Shown here: positions 21,201 to 28,681 of the stretch, piece by piece | How positions within the stretch are numbered: position 1 is the stretch's first letter | Layout: each line of letters starts with the position of its first letter | Origin: Flavobacteriaceae bacterium | GTDB lineage: Bacteria > Bacteroidota > Bacteroidia > Flavobacteriales > Flavobacteriaceae | DNA length: 64,000 nt | Direction of reading: 5' to 3' | Assembly (NCBI GenBank): GCA_028280265.1 | Contig: JANQMD010000050.1 | Coordinates: 1-64,000 of the forward strand | Made by a program: the position numbers and the translations under genes | Notes under the pieces: generated by a model | Told to the model about the DNA's origin: nothing | Databases searched by the model: none | What the model saw: only the letters and a program-made list of their open reading frames with translations

Positions 21201-21210
21201 TCGTTTCCAT
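18205..21210 (-). CDS. TraD/HerA-type ATPase with C-terminal nuclease-like domain
   Basis: A 1001-residue protein. The N-terminal ~390 residues are of unknown fold. A conjugation-type motor domain follows, with Walker A GSTGTGKST near residue 410, FDPHGDIVEDVI, Walker B FYVYIDECHNYI near 640, and LAHQDLTQI. The region around 800-850 is charged. The last ~150 residues resemble a PD-(D/E)xK nuclease domain (GGRVDVVLQ, then IAFEVSVTNK), with Ser in place of the usual Lys. It begins 1 bp after the preceding membrane-protein gene, so it belongs to the defence operon transcript. It may be an element transfer/maintenance ATPase or a defence component. Confidence 0.75.
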   Translation of the reverse strand: METSLSEKATIDFYQWELLGRGYYLSQTPVDIEPPYIPFSRNQFDSPAGHDDGRVPSVFTQLLNLFKGTNGQEDINEVVEIIPKYLEVEEVPKRTTLVLSFSRNYNISPLSTQQFLNTLSFSQHAVSFEILATFEEIKIQIVCSQEDVTNLESQLKAYFPSAIVVKTDTKLPFDDSRDIAISDFGLDEEFMRPIAISENYNIDPLTSVIASLEQLQNGEVAVIQTIFKGISTPIARDIVTSVSDGKGGSFFTDAPEMLVCAKEKVSQPLFSVVSRIAVQGVNDTRSELLSQNIINQISGITRSRYNKLFPLSNEGYKYDFHWYNLHHRTSNRLGFILNTKELATLVHYPNSSVVSKLLQSNLQTTRKVPLTFQNSKYFLGINDHNNQELDVMVSDEHKVRHVHIIGSTGTGKSTLLVNMICDDMEQGNGVFLFDPHGDIVEDVIARVPNFRMNDVVLVAPSDANFPIGFNLLHAPTELEKIVLSSDIVEVFKRYATSWGDTMTSVLSQAVNTFLESSEGGTLIELKRFLLEDKFRAEFLRNVEDASIQYYWENEYPMVKKRIAPLITRIDTFLRPKIVRYMLAQKSGIDFKTCIEDKKIVLFKLPQGLIGEENSNLLGSLFLSKINQVAFSRQSLHKQERFPFYVYIDECHNYINNQSILSILSGARKYGLGLVLAHQDLTQIDNPKVLNSVLSNPSIRICFRVGDNDARKLADGFTHFEVNDLQQLQTGQAIMRVGGANNDWNLTTPLIESIEASVYNEKRKEIVTQSRNQYGQRKEDIEEILNKSFGQSSEEVKIQKREKPKTAITQKPQELIIREEESNEVSEEVKNELIEREEESKTIREHRYTQQIIKKLGQERGFQANIEKETKTGGRVDVVLQRNKLMIAFEVSVTNKADYEVKNIKKCIDEKVDLVVMVSNNTKHLLSIEKLAIEKIPKSKLKKVKFISPSEIPSLLDSFSHPVEMKQEVIKGFRVTTNFENTTISDSKSIREHIVKRLFRKK

Positions 21211-21211
21211 A

Positions 21212-21760
21212 CTATCTTTTGAAGATATTATTGAGTATGGGTTTCTTTTCTTGTTCGGTTAATCTCACTCCATGTTCTTTTGTAATATCTTCAATTACTT
21301 TGAGTACCGATTGATGAGTATAGGTCATGAACATAGAGGCTGTATCTCTCTTGTAAAAGGTGGTATGAAATAGTCGATCAGCAAGCCATGAACCCACAAA
21401 AGGAATTTTGGTAATAAATATTTGAAATGATGAATTTTTATAACCTAGGTGCCAAGAGACAAAAAAACCTTTCCCAAAAGGTCCAGCACAAATGTAATAC
21501 TCATAATCTCTCCAAATTATCTGTAAGTATTTTCTTTTAATAAAACCTATACTATCCTGATTGAGGTTTTTATCTCTTGTTTTTATATTCTTTATTCCTC
21601 TATCTCTCAATTCTTGCTTGAGCAGTTCATAAAAGTCTTCTGTAGAGTGAGAAAAGTTATCTAGCAATGTATTCCAATTTGAATGGGGATTATTCAACTT
21701 AGAACTTTTGGTCATTGCAAAAACTATGATAATAGCCAAGAAAACAACAATATAAACCAT
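21212..21760 (-). CDS. Single-pass membrane protein of unknown function
   Basis: A 182-residue protein with one N-terminal membrane helix (MVYIVVFLAIIIVFAM) and a soluble domain. Aromatic segments YLQIIWRDYEYYICAGPFG and FFVSWHLGYKN look like a compact beta domain. I do not recognise a family. It lies 20 bp after the caspase gene and 1 bp before the ATPase gene, so it is probably part of the same operon. If the operon is a cell-death module this could be its membrane-associated component, but that is context only. Confidence 0.6.
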   Translation of the reverse strand: MVYIVVFLAIIIVFAMTKSSKLNNPHSNWNTLLDNFSHSTEDFYELLKQELRDRGIKNIKTRDKNLNQDSIGFIKRKYLQIIWRDYEYYICAGPFGKGFFVSWHLGYKNSSFQIFITKIPFVGSWLADRLFHTTFYKRDTASMFMTYTHQSVLKVIEDITKEHGVRLTEQEKKPILNNIFKR

Positions 21761-21780
21761 TAATTACTAGTATTAACGAG

Positions 21781-22746
21781 TTAAACTTTTTTCTTTCTTA
21801 CTAAATCCCAGTAAAACTTCCCAAGAGATGTAAGTTCACAAGATTGTCTTAGCATTGCAGCATGATACATATGAGGTGCATTAACAGGAACAACCAAGTC
21901 AACTCTATTATACTTCTGAAGTATTGCGAATTTTTTTGTGTTTTCTTCATTTGGATTTTCACTCTCAGGCTCAAAGGAAGGATCTAAATCAAACAAGTCA
22001 TCCTTATCCCTAAAAAAATCCGTAATCTTTAAAAGATCAGGTTTTTCTAATTGGGATTTAACTTTTCTGAGTACTGTAAATCGACGTACATTAGTTTTAA
22101 AAATAGGTCGTTGACCTAGTTCTCCTAATGACATATCTATATGAGCGTAAACACTTCCTGGAGTTATATCTCCAAGTATATTGGCTGCACTTCCTTTCAA
22201 GGCATTTACTAATGATCTGGTAAACAAACCTTGTTTGCTTTTTTTATCTCCTAAGGCATATTGATTTTTATCGGCTGCTGCTAGAATTGTTACCCCTTCT
22301 TGAATGTTAGACATATCACTTCCTGTTTTCAACGAGCCTAATTCTCCAGAATGGCAGCAATCCAATATAATTATATTACTTTGAGCGGGAGAATCATTTA
22401 CAATATCTAGCAACTCCCTCATAGACATCCCATTATCTCCTCTTTCACATTCAGAAGTAATTAAAAACCCTCCTGTACTTTCAATGTGTCCATGCCCTGC
22501 AAAATATAATAAAGAGACTTCACGTTTATCTCTGAAAAGATCCTCTATTTCGTCCTTTAGTTCATCTTTTGTTATAATAGATTTTTCGTCGTTCGCAATT
22601 TTAAATTGAACATCAAAATTTTTGTCCTTATCTCTATTGTCATGTCTTTCCAAGACACTTCTCATGTTTAGAGCATCGTTAACACAACCTTCGAGGCATT
22701 TCATCTTTTGATAGTGGTCGATTCCTATCACTAAAGCTTTTCTCAT
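21781..22746 (-). CDS. Caspase-family (C14) protease with C-terminal extra domain
   Basis: A 321-residue metacaspase/caspase-like protease. It starts MRKALVIGIDHYQ; the catalytic His85 is in YFAGHGH and the catalytic Cys131 in ILDCCHSGE. Both are intact, so it should be active after Lys/Arg or Asp depending on subgroup. The last ~50 residues (around VVPVNAPHMYHAAMLRQSC and LTSLGKFYW) form a separate small domain also found on other bacterial caspases. The neighbours are TIR-fold proteins and a gasdermin-like candidate, so it likely cleaves an operon partner on activation (inference). Confidence 0.88.
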   Translation of the reverse strand: MRKALVIGIDHYQKMKCLEGCVNDALNMRSVLERHDNRDKDKNFDVQFKIANDEKSIITKDELKDEIEDLFRDKREVSLLYFAGHGHIESTGGFLITSECERGDNGMSMRELLDIVNDSPAQSNIIILDCCHSGELGSLKTGSDMSNIQEGVTILAAADKNQYALGDKKSKQGLFTRSLVNALKGSAANILGDITPGSVYAHIDMSLGELGQRPIFKTNVRRFTVLRKVKSQLEKPDLLKITDFFRDKDDLFDLDPSFEPESENPNEENTKKFAILQKYNRVDLVVPVNAPHMYHAAMLRQSCELTSLGKFYWDLVRKKKV

Positions 22747-22748
22747 AA

Positions 22749-23168
22749 CTATACATTTGAGTATTTCCTAATAGCTTCAACTATTGACTCAGTATTCCAT
22801 CCAACAATTTCAACAGCATTGTCTTTAACAACACTTGAAATATTTGTTTGACCCCAAGGCTTTATTCCTATTATAGGTTTTGGGTTATAAAAGCTTCTGT
22901 TTGCTATTAAAATTTCCTTGTTTATCCATTTACTATAAGTTGAATAGACTCCTCCCATAATTAAAACAACATTGCATAGCCTTATTCTATTATAAATAGC
23001 CTCTGCCAATTGCTTATCTGTACCATTTGTATGAACAGGGTCATCTTTTGGAACTGAATAGTTTTTGTAATAGAAATAATTTCTCCTGTCAAGTAAAGTG
23101 CATAGAGTATCATAAGCATCCGAATATTGCCATGAATGACTTATAAATAAATTGTGTGTGTTTAACAT
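22749..23168 (-). CDS. TIR-like protein, ThsB/DUF1863 type
   Basis: A 139-residue protein matching the TIR-like MTH538/ThsB group. It starts NLFISHSWQYSDAYDTL, then has YYKNYSVPKDDPVHTNGTD, the beta strand VVLIMGGVYSTYSKWINKEI, and IIGIKPWGQTNIS. In the Thoeris system ThsB enzymes convert NAD+ into a cyclic ADP-ribose signal. Here no ThsA (SIR2-SLOG) gene is present; the receiver may instead be another member of this operon. It is 2 bp upstream of the caspase gene. Confidence 0.8.
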   Translation of the reverse strand: MLNTHNLFISHSWQYSDAYDTLCTLLDRRNYFYYKNYSVPKDDPVHTNGTDKQLAEAIYNRIRLCNVVLIMGGVYSTYSKWINKEILIANRSFYNPKPIIGIKPWGQTNISSVVKDNAVEIVGWNTESIVEAIRKYSNV

Positions 23169-23183
23169 ATTAAATTGTTTTTA

Positions 23184-23753
23184 TTAGTGAAATGTTGGTT
23201 TAAATCCTTTTTGCCATAAGTCCATTTTGATGTATTTATTTGAACTTTCATTTACCCATAATACTTCCCCTTTTTCTCTTGCTCCAGCGATATACTCTTT
23301 GCCTATATATGGATATGCGGATAAGAATTCTTGTCCTTTAAAAGAGCTACTTTCGTAATCTGTAATTGGAAGAATTGCACACTGATTGGTATGCCCATCC
23401 ATAAAGCCGAGCTCCCAAGGCATCCATTTTGAATTTGATGCATTTTCAGATGTTGCATAGATTAAGGATTTGGATTGACTCATTCTTTTTCTTATCTGAT
23501 TTACAGTATCCTTAGTTACATAACTTCTCGATAGATGTGGATCAATAATCCAGTCTACATAAACTGAATAGCCCTTATTTGTCAAGTCAATAAATAATCC
23601 TTTGATGTACTGTTTATCTTTATAGCTATGAGATAGAAAAACATCAAACTTTTGTTCTTTTCTACTTTCATTTATAAATGAGGAGAATGTTCTTCCTTTT
23701 TCTAAATTGCTCTCTGATAAATTTCTCAAATAACTTTTTGTGTAAAATTTCAT
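23184..23753 (-). CDS. TIR-domain protein
   Basis: A 189-residue protein. After a ~33-residue helical lead, a TIR domain runs from FDVFLSHSYKDKQYIKGLF through GYSVYVDWIIDPHLSR and SLIYATSENASNSKWMPWELG, where the Glu of WELG is at the usual catalytic position. It ends in a short beta-rich tail. TIR domains of this kind cleave NAD+ or make cyclic nucleotides. It lies 9 bp after the gasdermin-like candidate and 15 bp before the ThsB-like gene. Two different TIR-fold proteins in one operon is notable. Confidence 0.82.
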   Translation of the reverse strand: MKFYTKSYLRNLSESNLEKGRTFSSFINESRKEQKFDVFLSHSYKDKQYIKGLFIDLTNKGYSVYVDWIIDPHLSRSYVTKDTVNQIRKRMSQSKSLIYATSENASNSKWMPWELGFMDGHTNQCAILPITDYESSSFKGQEFLSAYPYIGKEYIAGAREKGEVLWVNESSNKYIKMDLWQKGFKPTFH

Positions 23754-23762
23754 TTATTTGTT

Positions 23763-24554
23763 TTAATCAATTAATAATTCTCTTGCTTTAACAGGTTTTA
23801 ATAAAATTTGCTCCCTAAAAACCTGTCTGTTTGTTGGAGGTTTTGTGGATCTATAGGTACTGTCAAAAACCTCTTTTTCGAATCGAATTAAATCCATGAA
23901 TACCGTCACATTTTTTGACCAATCTTTTAAAAAAACATCTCCACTTTGTTTTTGTACATTTAGTTTTAGACTTGAATCAATTTTGCCTATCTCTGATTTA
24001 ATAGCTTGAAGATCCCCATTAATTAATATTTCAGAGTTTTTAGATTGTGATTGAATTATGAGTGCTTTCTTGGCAACAGTGATTGATGTAACTAAATAAG
24101 TGTCTTCCCAGACAAGTCTTCTGCTAGTTATGTTAATTTTATTCTCTAATGAGGCTAAGTCATCAAGTTGTTTTTTATCACACTCTATAGCTAAAAAATA
24201 CATTGCTCCTTTGGATGAGAAGTGAATTTTTGCTTTTGAATTAAGATTAGGTGATAAATCGTTTTTAACAATTTCTCCTTCAAAATTCACATCAAAACTT
24301 ATTACATTCTTACTAGAAAATCGATAAGAATCTGGCGAATTAGAAAACGTTGGCTCATCATATTCAACCCCTATTTTTTTTAGTGAGGTGACTTTTTTAA
24401 ATGATCCTAGTGGCCTTGATTTTCCAAAAAGAGATTTTCCATTAGGAAAGGTAATTATGTCTCCAACTTCCACATGTTCTCCAGGTAAATAGACAGCAAT
24501 TTTACCTAGTTCTTTAGCAATTTCTTTAGAGTATTCAATTTGTAAACTCGACAT
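23763..24554 (-). CDS. Unknown beta-rich protein, gasdermin-like candidate
   Basis: A 263-residue soluble protein without signal peptide. The N-terminal part has a helix then LGKIAVYLPGEHVEVGDI; the middle is alternating beta strands (FDVNFEGEIVK, KAKIHFSSKGAMYFLAI). Then comes WEDTYLVTSITVAKKALII and a late NVTVFMDLIRFEKEVF. A ~30-residue polar tail ends in KARELLID. The size, strand pattern, the VTS-basic segment and a detachable tail recall bacterial gasdermins, which are cleaved by neighbouring caspases. No N-terminal Cys for palmitoylation is present. I do not claim clear homology; a structure prediction would decide. It is the first gene of the leftward operon. Confidence 0.4.
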   Translation of the reverse strand: MSSLQIEYSKEIAKELGKIAVYLPGEHVEVGDIITFPNGKSLFGKSRPLGSFKKVTSLKKIGVEYDEPTFSNSPDSYRFSSKNVISFDVNFEGEIVKNDLSPNLNSKAKIHFSSKGAMYFLAIECDKKQLDDLASLENKINITSRRLVWEDTYLVTSITVAKKALIIQSQSKNSEILINGDLQAIKSEIGKIDSSLKLNVQKQSGDVFLKDWSKNVTVFMDLIRFEKEVFDSTYRSTKPPTNRQVFREQILLKPVKARELLID

Positions 24555-24580
24555 CGATTTTGTTTTGATTCATTACGAAA

Positions 24581-24651
24581 CAAAATTCTAACAATCAATG
24601 ATTTTACAATACAGCAGTTCTGTTGATTTTAACATCCTCAAAAATGAGGAT
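24581..24651 (-). promoter_or_regulatory. Promoter and operator-like palindrome of the caspase/TIR operon
   Basis: On the minus strand the palindrome ATCCTCATTTTTGAGGAT (24651-24634) is followed after 24 nt by TTG (24609-24607). After 18 nt comes GAATTTTG (24588-24581), close to TANNTTTG, and the ATG lies 27 nt further on. The same layout with a nearly identical palindrome occurs at 27736-27806. It lies between the response-regulator gene and the operon it would control. Confidence 0.75.
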
Positions 24652-24665
24652 TTTTTAATAATTGA

Positions 24666-25298
24666 TTAAAAGTATCCATTCTCAATAGCGAACTTAACCA
24701 AGCCTTTAGAGTTTTTAACTCCTGTTTTTTCTATAAGGTTTCTGCGGTGAGTTTCTATTGTGGAAGGTGCAATATTAAGCTCTTCTGATATTTTTTTAGT
24801 TGTATAGCTATTAGCTATTAAACTTAAAACCTCTTTTTCTCTTTTAGTGAGCTTTATTACCCCAAAAACATCCTCGTTTCTCATACTGGAAAATAAAGTC
24901 TTTGTAACCTCTTCTCCTAAATATTCATTTCCATTATTCAATGCATGAATCGCTTTAACCAACTCTTCTTTTCCTTTATTTTTAAGAATATATCCATGTG
25001 CTCCTGCCTCTATTATTCTTCTAACAAAGCCTATTTCATTATGCATAGTCAAAATAAGAATCTTAACGTTTGAATACTTTCTCTTTATGTATTTAGTTAA
25101 TTCAATTCCGTCCATCTTTGGCATACTTATATCAAGAACCGCAACATTTATATTGCCTGTTTCAAGAATAGGTAAAACTTCTTCACCATTACTTGCTTCT
25201 CCTACTATTTGAATGTCTTTTTCTTCATTCAACAAAGATCTTAGGCCTTCAACAACAATCTCGTGATCATCTGCAATTAAAATTCTAATCATATTCAA
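24666..25298 (-). CDS. LuxR/NarL-type response regulator
   Basis: A 210-residue regulator. The receiver domain starts IRILIADDHEIVVEGLRSLL, with the phospho-acceptor Asp in VAVLDISMPKMDGIEL and the conserved Lys in ILKNKGKEEL. The C-terminal LuxR helix-turn-helix is LTKREKEVLSLIANSYTTKK, then STIETHRRNLIEKTGVKN. Its start overlaps the kinase stop by 4 bp, so the pair is translationally coupled. Identical operator-like sites lie on both sides of the kinase-regulator unit, and the simplest model is that this protein binds them. Confidence 0.93.
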   Translation of the reverse strand: MNMIRILIADDHEIVVEGLRSLLNEEKDIQIVGEASNGEEVLPILETGNINVAVLDISMPKMDGIELTKYIKRKYSNVKILILTMHNEIGFVRRIIEAGAHGYILKNKGKEELVKAIHALNNGNEYLGEEVTKTLFSSMRNEDVFGVIKLTKREKEVLSLIANSYTTKKISEELNIAPSTIETHRRNLIEKTGVKNSKGLVKFAIENGYF

Positions 25299-27421
25299 TC
25301 ATTATTTAGTGGAATATCAACTGATACGGTTGTTCCTTTATTTATGGTTGAGTCTATATTTATATCACCATTAAAACTATCTACTCTTGAAGTTATATTT
25401 CTCAAGCCCATTCCATTATTACTTTTTGATATATCAAACCCTATCCCGTCATCTTCTACCATGACATTGAGCATTTCTTCACTTTTTATCATTTGAATTG
25501 TAATTTCTGAACTTTTGGCATATTTAAGGATATTACTTACCAACTCCTGAACAATTCTATATATAGCTATTTCCAAGTTTAAATCTAATCTCTCTTTGAA
25601 TCCATATACGATAAATTCAACATCTATTTGATTGCTTTGCTTAAGAAGATCTGTTAAATCTTCTAATGCTGCTACTAGCCCAAATTGTGTCAATACTCCA
25701 GTATCGATATCATGGGAAATTTTTCTAACCTCCTCACAAGCTTCATCCAACAGTTGATTCGCTTTTTTGTACAAAGTTTTATTAGAGGATTTAATTTTAT
25801 CTAGGTTATCTTCAACAGATTTAAAATGCACTTTTACCATTGATAGCATACTTCCTAAACGATCATGTAAATCTCTAGCTATACGCTTTCTCTCTTCCTC
25901 TTGTCCAACCATCATTGCATTAATTGATTTAAGTTCTTGATTCTTTAACAATTCTTCGACCTTTTGCTGCTCAATTTGACGGTTTTTTTCTGCGATCTGT
26001 GCTGACTGTTTCTGCTTGTTACCCCTATAAATCGCAAAAAATAATAATGATACTAAAATAAGTCCAAAGATTAAGCTATAAATAATTATACTCTTTCTAT
26101 TACTTTCGATCCTTTGTTTATCGAAATTAATTTCAGTAATTTTCTTGTCTTTCTCTAGCAACTCAAGTTTCTTCTTCTCCTCTTCGGATTTAGATTTTAT
26201 AAATATCGCTTTTCTGTAATCACTCTCTAAGCTGTCTCTTAGTGTTAGGTATTTATAATTATAATCGACTGCTAGATTATATTTCTTCAATCCAGAATAA
26301 GCATTTGAAAGACTATTTAAAGCATTCATTTTTTCAAATTTTTGATTGGTTTTGGATGCTAACGCTAAAGCATTTTTATAATGTTTAATCGCCTTATAAA
26401 AATCTCCTTTAAGATAATAGACATGACCAATGTTATTGAATACTTTGCTTGACTTCTTAATCCTTAAGCTTTTCTTGTAATTATCTAAAGCCAATTCATA
26501 GTTTCCTTTCTTATGATGAAGAGTGCCAAGGTTATTGTAACTTCCAGGGTCTTTCTCTTCCAATCCCAATTGCTTTTTTAGCTTTAATGACAGGTTATAA
26601 TATTTTAACGATTCATCATAGTTTTGCATTCTGTAGAAGACTACTCCAAGATTTTTATACACTTTAGATAACTCGTATAAATCATTAATCTTAATGTAAA
26701 TAAATTGACATTCATTTAGATATTCTAGCGCTTTGGAGTAATCCTTTAAATCAATATAAAAAACACTAATATTCAAATATGTTTCAGCTAATCTTTTTTT
26801 ATTTCCCGACTTCTCTACAATTTTTAAATTCTTTAAAAAATATTTCATAGCATTATCATAGTCTCCCAGTTTTCTGTACAAGCTAGCTATGTTATTCGAG
26901 GTTATTGCTACTATTCTTTCTTTTCCTAATACTTCAAATTTTTCCTCTGCTCTTTTAGTGTAATCAATAGATTTCTTTAAATCTCCTTCTCTTGAAAAAA
27001 TAATTCCTAGCTGGTTCAAAGCTCTTCCTATACCATAATCATTCTTCCTTAATTGTTCTTGAGCAAGAATATCTAAATAGATTTCTTTTGCTTTTTCTGT
27101 TTCTTTTCGATACAAAAAAACAACTGCTAACCTATTCAAACTAGTTAGTGAACCTTCTATATAGTTAAGTGAATCACTCAGCTTTTTCGCTTCATTAGCA
27201 AACGCTATCGCTTTTTCAGGTTTTATTTTTCTGTATTCCCAAGCTAAATCGTTAAGTATTCTAACTTTTGAAGTATCACTTTCCTGCACTTTTAAAGATT
27301 TTAATAATGTATCAAGGTTTGCTTCTTGACCGAAAGTGCTTATCGAAAAGAGTGTGTAAAAAAATAGAAGATACATTTGTAACAGTTTCTTTTTTAATGC
27401 TATAGCAATACTTTTTCTCAT
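25295..27421 (-). CDS. TPR sensor histidine kinase (HisKA_3 type)
   Basis: A 708-residue membrane kinase. An N-terminal signal helix (LLFFYTLFSISTFGQ) leads to about ten tetratricopeptide repeats outside the membrane (residues ~50-400, e.g. YNNLGTLHHKKGNYELALDN). Then come a membrane helix (SIIIYSLIFGLILVSLLFFA, ~445-465), a coiled coil, and the dimerisation helix ERKRIARDLHDRLGSMLS with phospho-acceptor His. The ATPase domain has N (LVSNILKYAKSS), DDGIGFD and GMGLRNI. It pairs with the adjacent LuxR-type regulator. The stimulus is unknown; TPR arrays usually bind peptides or proteins. Confidence 0.93.
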   Translation of the reverse strand: MRKSIAIALKKKLLQMYLLFFYTLFSISTFGQEANLDTLLKSLKVQESDTSKVRILNDLAWEYRKIKPEKAIAFANEAKKLSDSLNYIEGSLTSLNRLAVVFLYRKETEKAKEIYLDILAQEQLRKNDYGIGRALNQLGIIFSREGDLKKSIDYTKRAEEKFEVLGKERIVAITSNNIASLYRKLGDYDNAMKYFLKNLKIVEKSGNKKRLAETYLNISVFYIDLKDYSKALEYLNECQFIYIKINDLYELSKVYKNLGVVFYRMQNYDESLKYYNLSLKLKKQLGLEEKDPGSYNNLGTLHHKKGNYELALDNYKKSLRIKKSSKVFNNIGHVYYLKGDFYKAIKHYKNALALASKTNQKFEKMNALNSLSNAYSGLKKYNLAVDYNYKYLTLRDSLESDYRKAIFIKSKSEEEKKKLELLEKDKKITEINFDKQRIESNRKSIIIYSLIFGLILVSLLFFAIYRGNKQKQSAQIAEKNRQIEQQKVEELLKNQELKSINAMMVGQEEERKRIARDLHDRLGSMLSMVKVHFKSVEDNLDKIKSSNKTLYKKANQLLDEACEEVRKISHDIDTGVLTQFGLVAALEDLTDLLKQSNQIDVEFIVYGFKERLDLNLEIAIYRIVQELVSNILKYAKSSEITIQMIKSEEMLNVMVEDDGIGFDISKSNNGMGLRNITSRVDSFNGDINIDSTINKGTTVSVDIPLNND

Positions 27422-27486
27422 AAAAACAGGCTTTATATCGTAAAGATAATAAAGCCTATCTAAGTCATAACAAGAGATGGTTTTAA

Positions 27487-27657
27487 TTATCTCTTGTTTG
27501 GATTCCTTTCTCTTTTAGTTCCAGGTCTAATTACCCCCTCTGTCTCTTCCGTACTTGGGTCTGGATCAGGAGAAGGTGGTGGTGTTGGTGGTGTTGGATT
27601 AGGATTCTCTCCTTCTGTTAAACGCATTTCTTGTTCTTTAAAATAAATGTTATTCAT
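27487..27657 (-). CDS. Small proline-rich peptide upstream of the kinase
   Basis: A 56-residue ORF read on the minus strand. It starts MNNIYFKEQEMRLTEGE, then has a NPTPPTPPPSPDPDPS tract, and ends in a basic KRERNPNKR tail. It lies 65 bp upstream of the kinase gene and would share its transcript. No signal peptide or known family is seen. It might be a co-expressed small regulator or a disordered linker-type peptide; translation is unproven. Confidence 0.4.
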   Translation of the reverse strand: MNNIYFKEQEMRLTEGENPNPTPPTPPPSPDPDPSTEETEGVIRPGTKRERNPNKR

Positions 27658-27735
27658 AATAATTGTTATTAAAATTCAATTACAAACATCTGAACAAAAA
27701 GTAATTAATAACTAAACAGTATTAACCCATTTTCA

Positions 27736-27806
27736 ATCCACATTTTTGAGGATATTAATCTGGTAGATTCTGATGAGTTGTTATTTAAGCTTGGCTTATA
27801 AATTTG
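27736..27806 (+). promoter_or_regulatory. Promoter and operator-like palindrome of the radical SAM/TIR-NACHT operon
   Basis: ATCCACATTTTTGAGGAT (27736-27753) is followed after exactly 24 nt by TTG (27778-27780), then 18 nt, then TAAATTTG (27799-27806), a perfect TANNTTTG box. The start codon is 28 nt downstream. The 18-bp palindrome differs at one base from the one at 24634-24651, and all spacings agree. This is strong evidence for co-regulation. Confidence 0.78.
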
Positions 27807-27834
27807 GAGTAGTTTCACAAAGAACTATCAAAGA

Positions 27835-28680
27835 ATGAATAGAGAAAGAACACTAGAATTACCTTTTTATCTAGGAAACAACAGGGCAATGATATCTTTA
27901 GGTCCTCTATCCCCAAAAAAGTATTGTACATACTCATGTCCTTTTTGTTATGTACATTCTGGTTTCTTAAAATATGTAAACTTAGACTTGGAGGATATTA
28001 AGAGTTGGCTTACTAATAATAAAGGAAAATACGACATCATATATATTAGTGGAGATACAGATTCATTTGCTAAACCCAGAACTCAAAAGGCTTTAGATTT
28101 ACTTGAGAGTCTTATTGCATTTAATGTTGATGTTCTCTTTACTACTCGATATGTTTTTAATGAAGATGAACTTTTAAGAATAAAAAAAATTAATGAGCAA
28201 CTCAGTAGAAAAGGAAGAATACTTTTTGGGTGCGTCAGTATTGCTCAACTTTCATTTAACCATCTAGAGCCTAAACCTATAAAACCGCCTTTAGAGAGAA
28301 TAAAGCAATTAAAACGTTTTAAAGAATTAGGGCTTTGCTCAGTTCTTGCTATGAGACCTTTTCTTCCAATTGTCCCAAAAGAAGAATACTCTGAAATTAT
28401 TAATCTATCTATTGGTTCTTTTGATATTCTTTTAGGAGAATCATGGTATGCTGATAAAGATGGAGTATTAGAAAAACAAGTTTTCAAAACTCAGCCCAAT
28501 TATAAAATAGAGTTTAAAGAGTCGCCCATGGATTTTGATAATAATCAAAACATATGGAAAGTATGGGAGGGAGAAGAAATTCGCAAGTTTGTTTGTAAAA
28601 AATCAGAAGAAATGGGATTCCCTTTTTTTATGAGAAGTAGACCTGCTATAGAATGGTATAGGAATAAAAAAAGAAACTGA
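27835..28680 (+). CDS. Radical SAM protein (SPL-like)
   Basis: A 281-residue protein with the 4Fe-4S motif CTYSCPFC (Cys31, Cys35, Cys38, CX3CX2C), then YISGDTDSFAKPRTQ, VLFTTRYV and LAMRPFLPIV along a radical SAM barrel. The style resembles spore-photoproduct-lyase-related radical SAM proteins. No SPASM domain is seen. The substrate is unknown. It is the first gene of a three-gene operon with TIR-NACHT-FGE (1 bp gap) and an oxidoreductase, so it probably makes or modifies a molecule sensed by the NACHT protein. Confidence 0.82.
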   Translation: MNRERTLELPFYLGNNRAMISLGPLSPKKYCTYSCPFCYVHSGFLKYVNLDLEDIKSWLTNNKGKYDIIYISGDTDSFAKPRTQKALDLLESLIAFNVDVLFTTRYVFNEDELLRIKKINEQLSRKGRILFGCVSIAQLSFNHLEPKPIKPPLERIKQLKRFKELGLCSVLAMRPFLPIVPKEEYSEIINLSIGSFDILLGESWYADKDGVLEKQVFKTQPNYKIEFKESPMDFDNNQNIWKVWEGEEIRKFVCKKSEEMGFPFFMRSRPAIEWYRNKKRN

Positions 28681-28681
28681 A

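Noticed and set aside
24634..24651. Simple terminator for the response-regulator gene
   Set aside because: The T run is on the wrong strand for the minus-strand regulator gene, and nearly the same sequence recurs at 27736 with the same distance to a promoter. An operator fits better.
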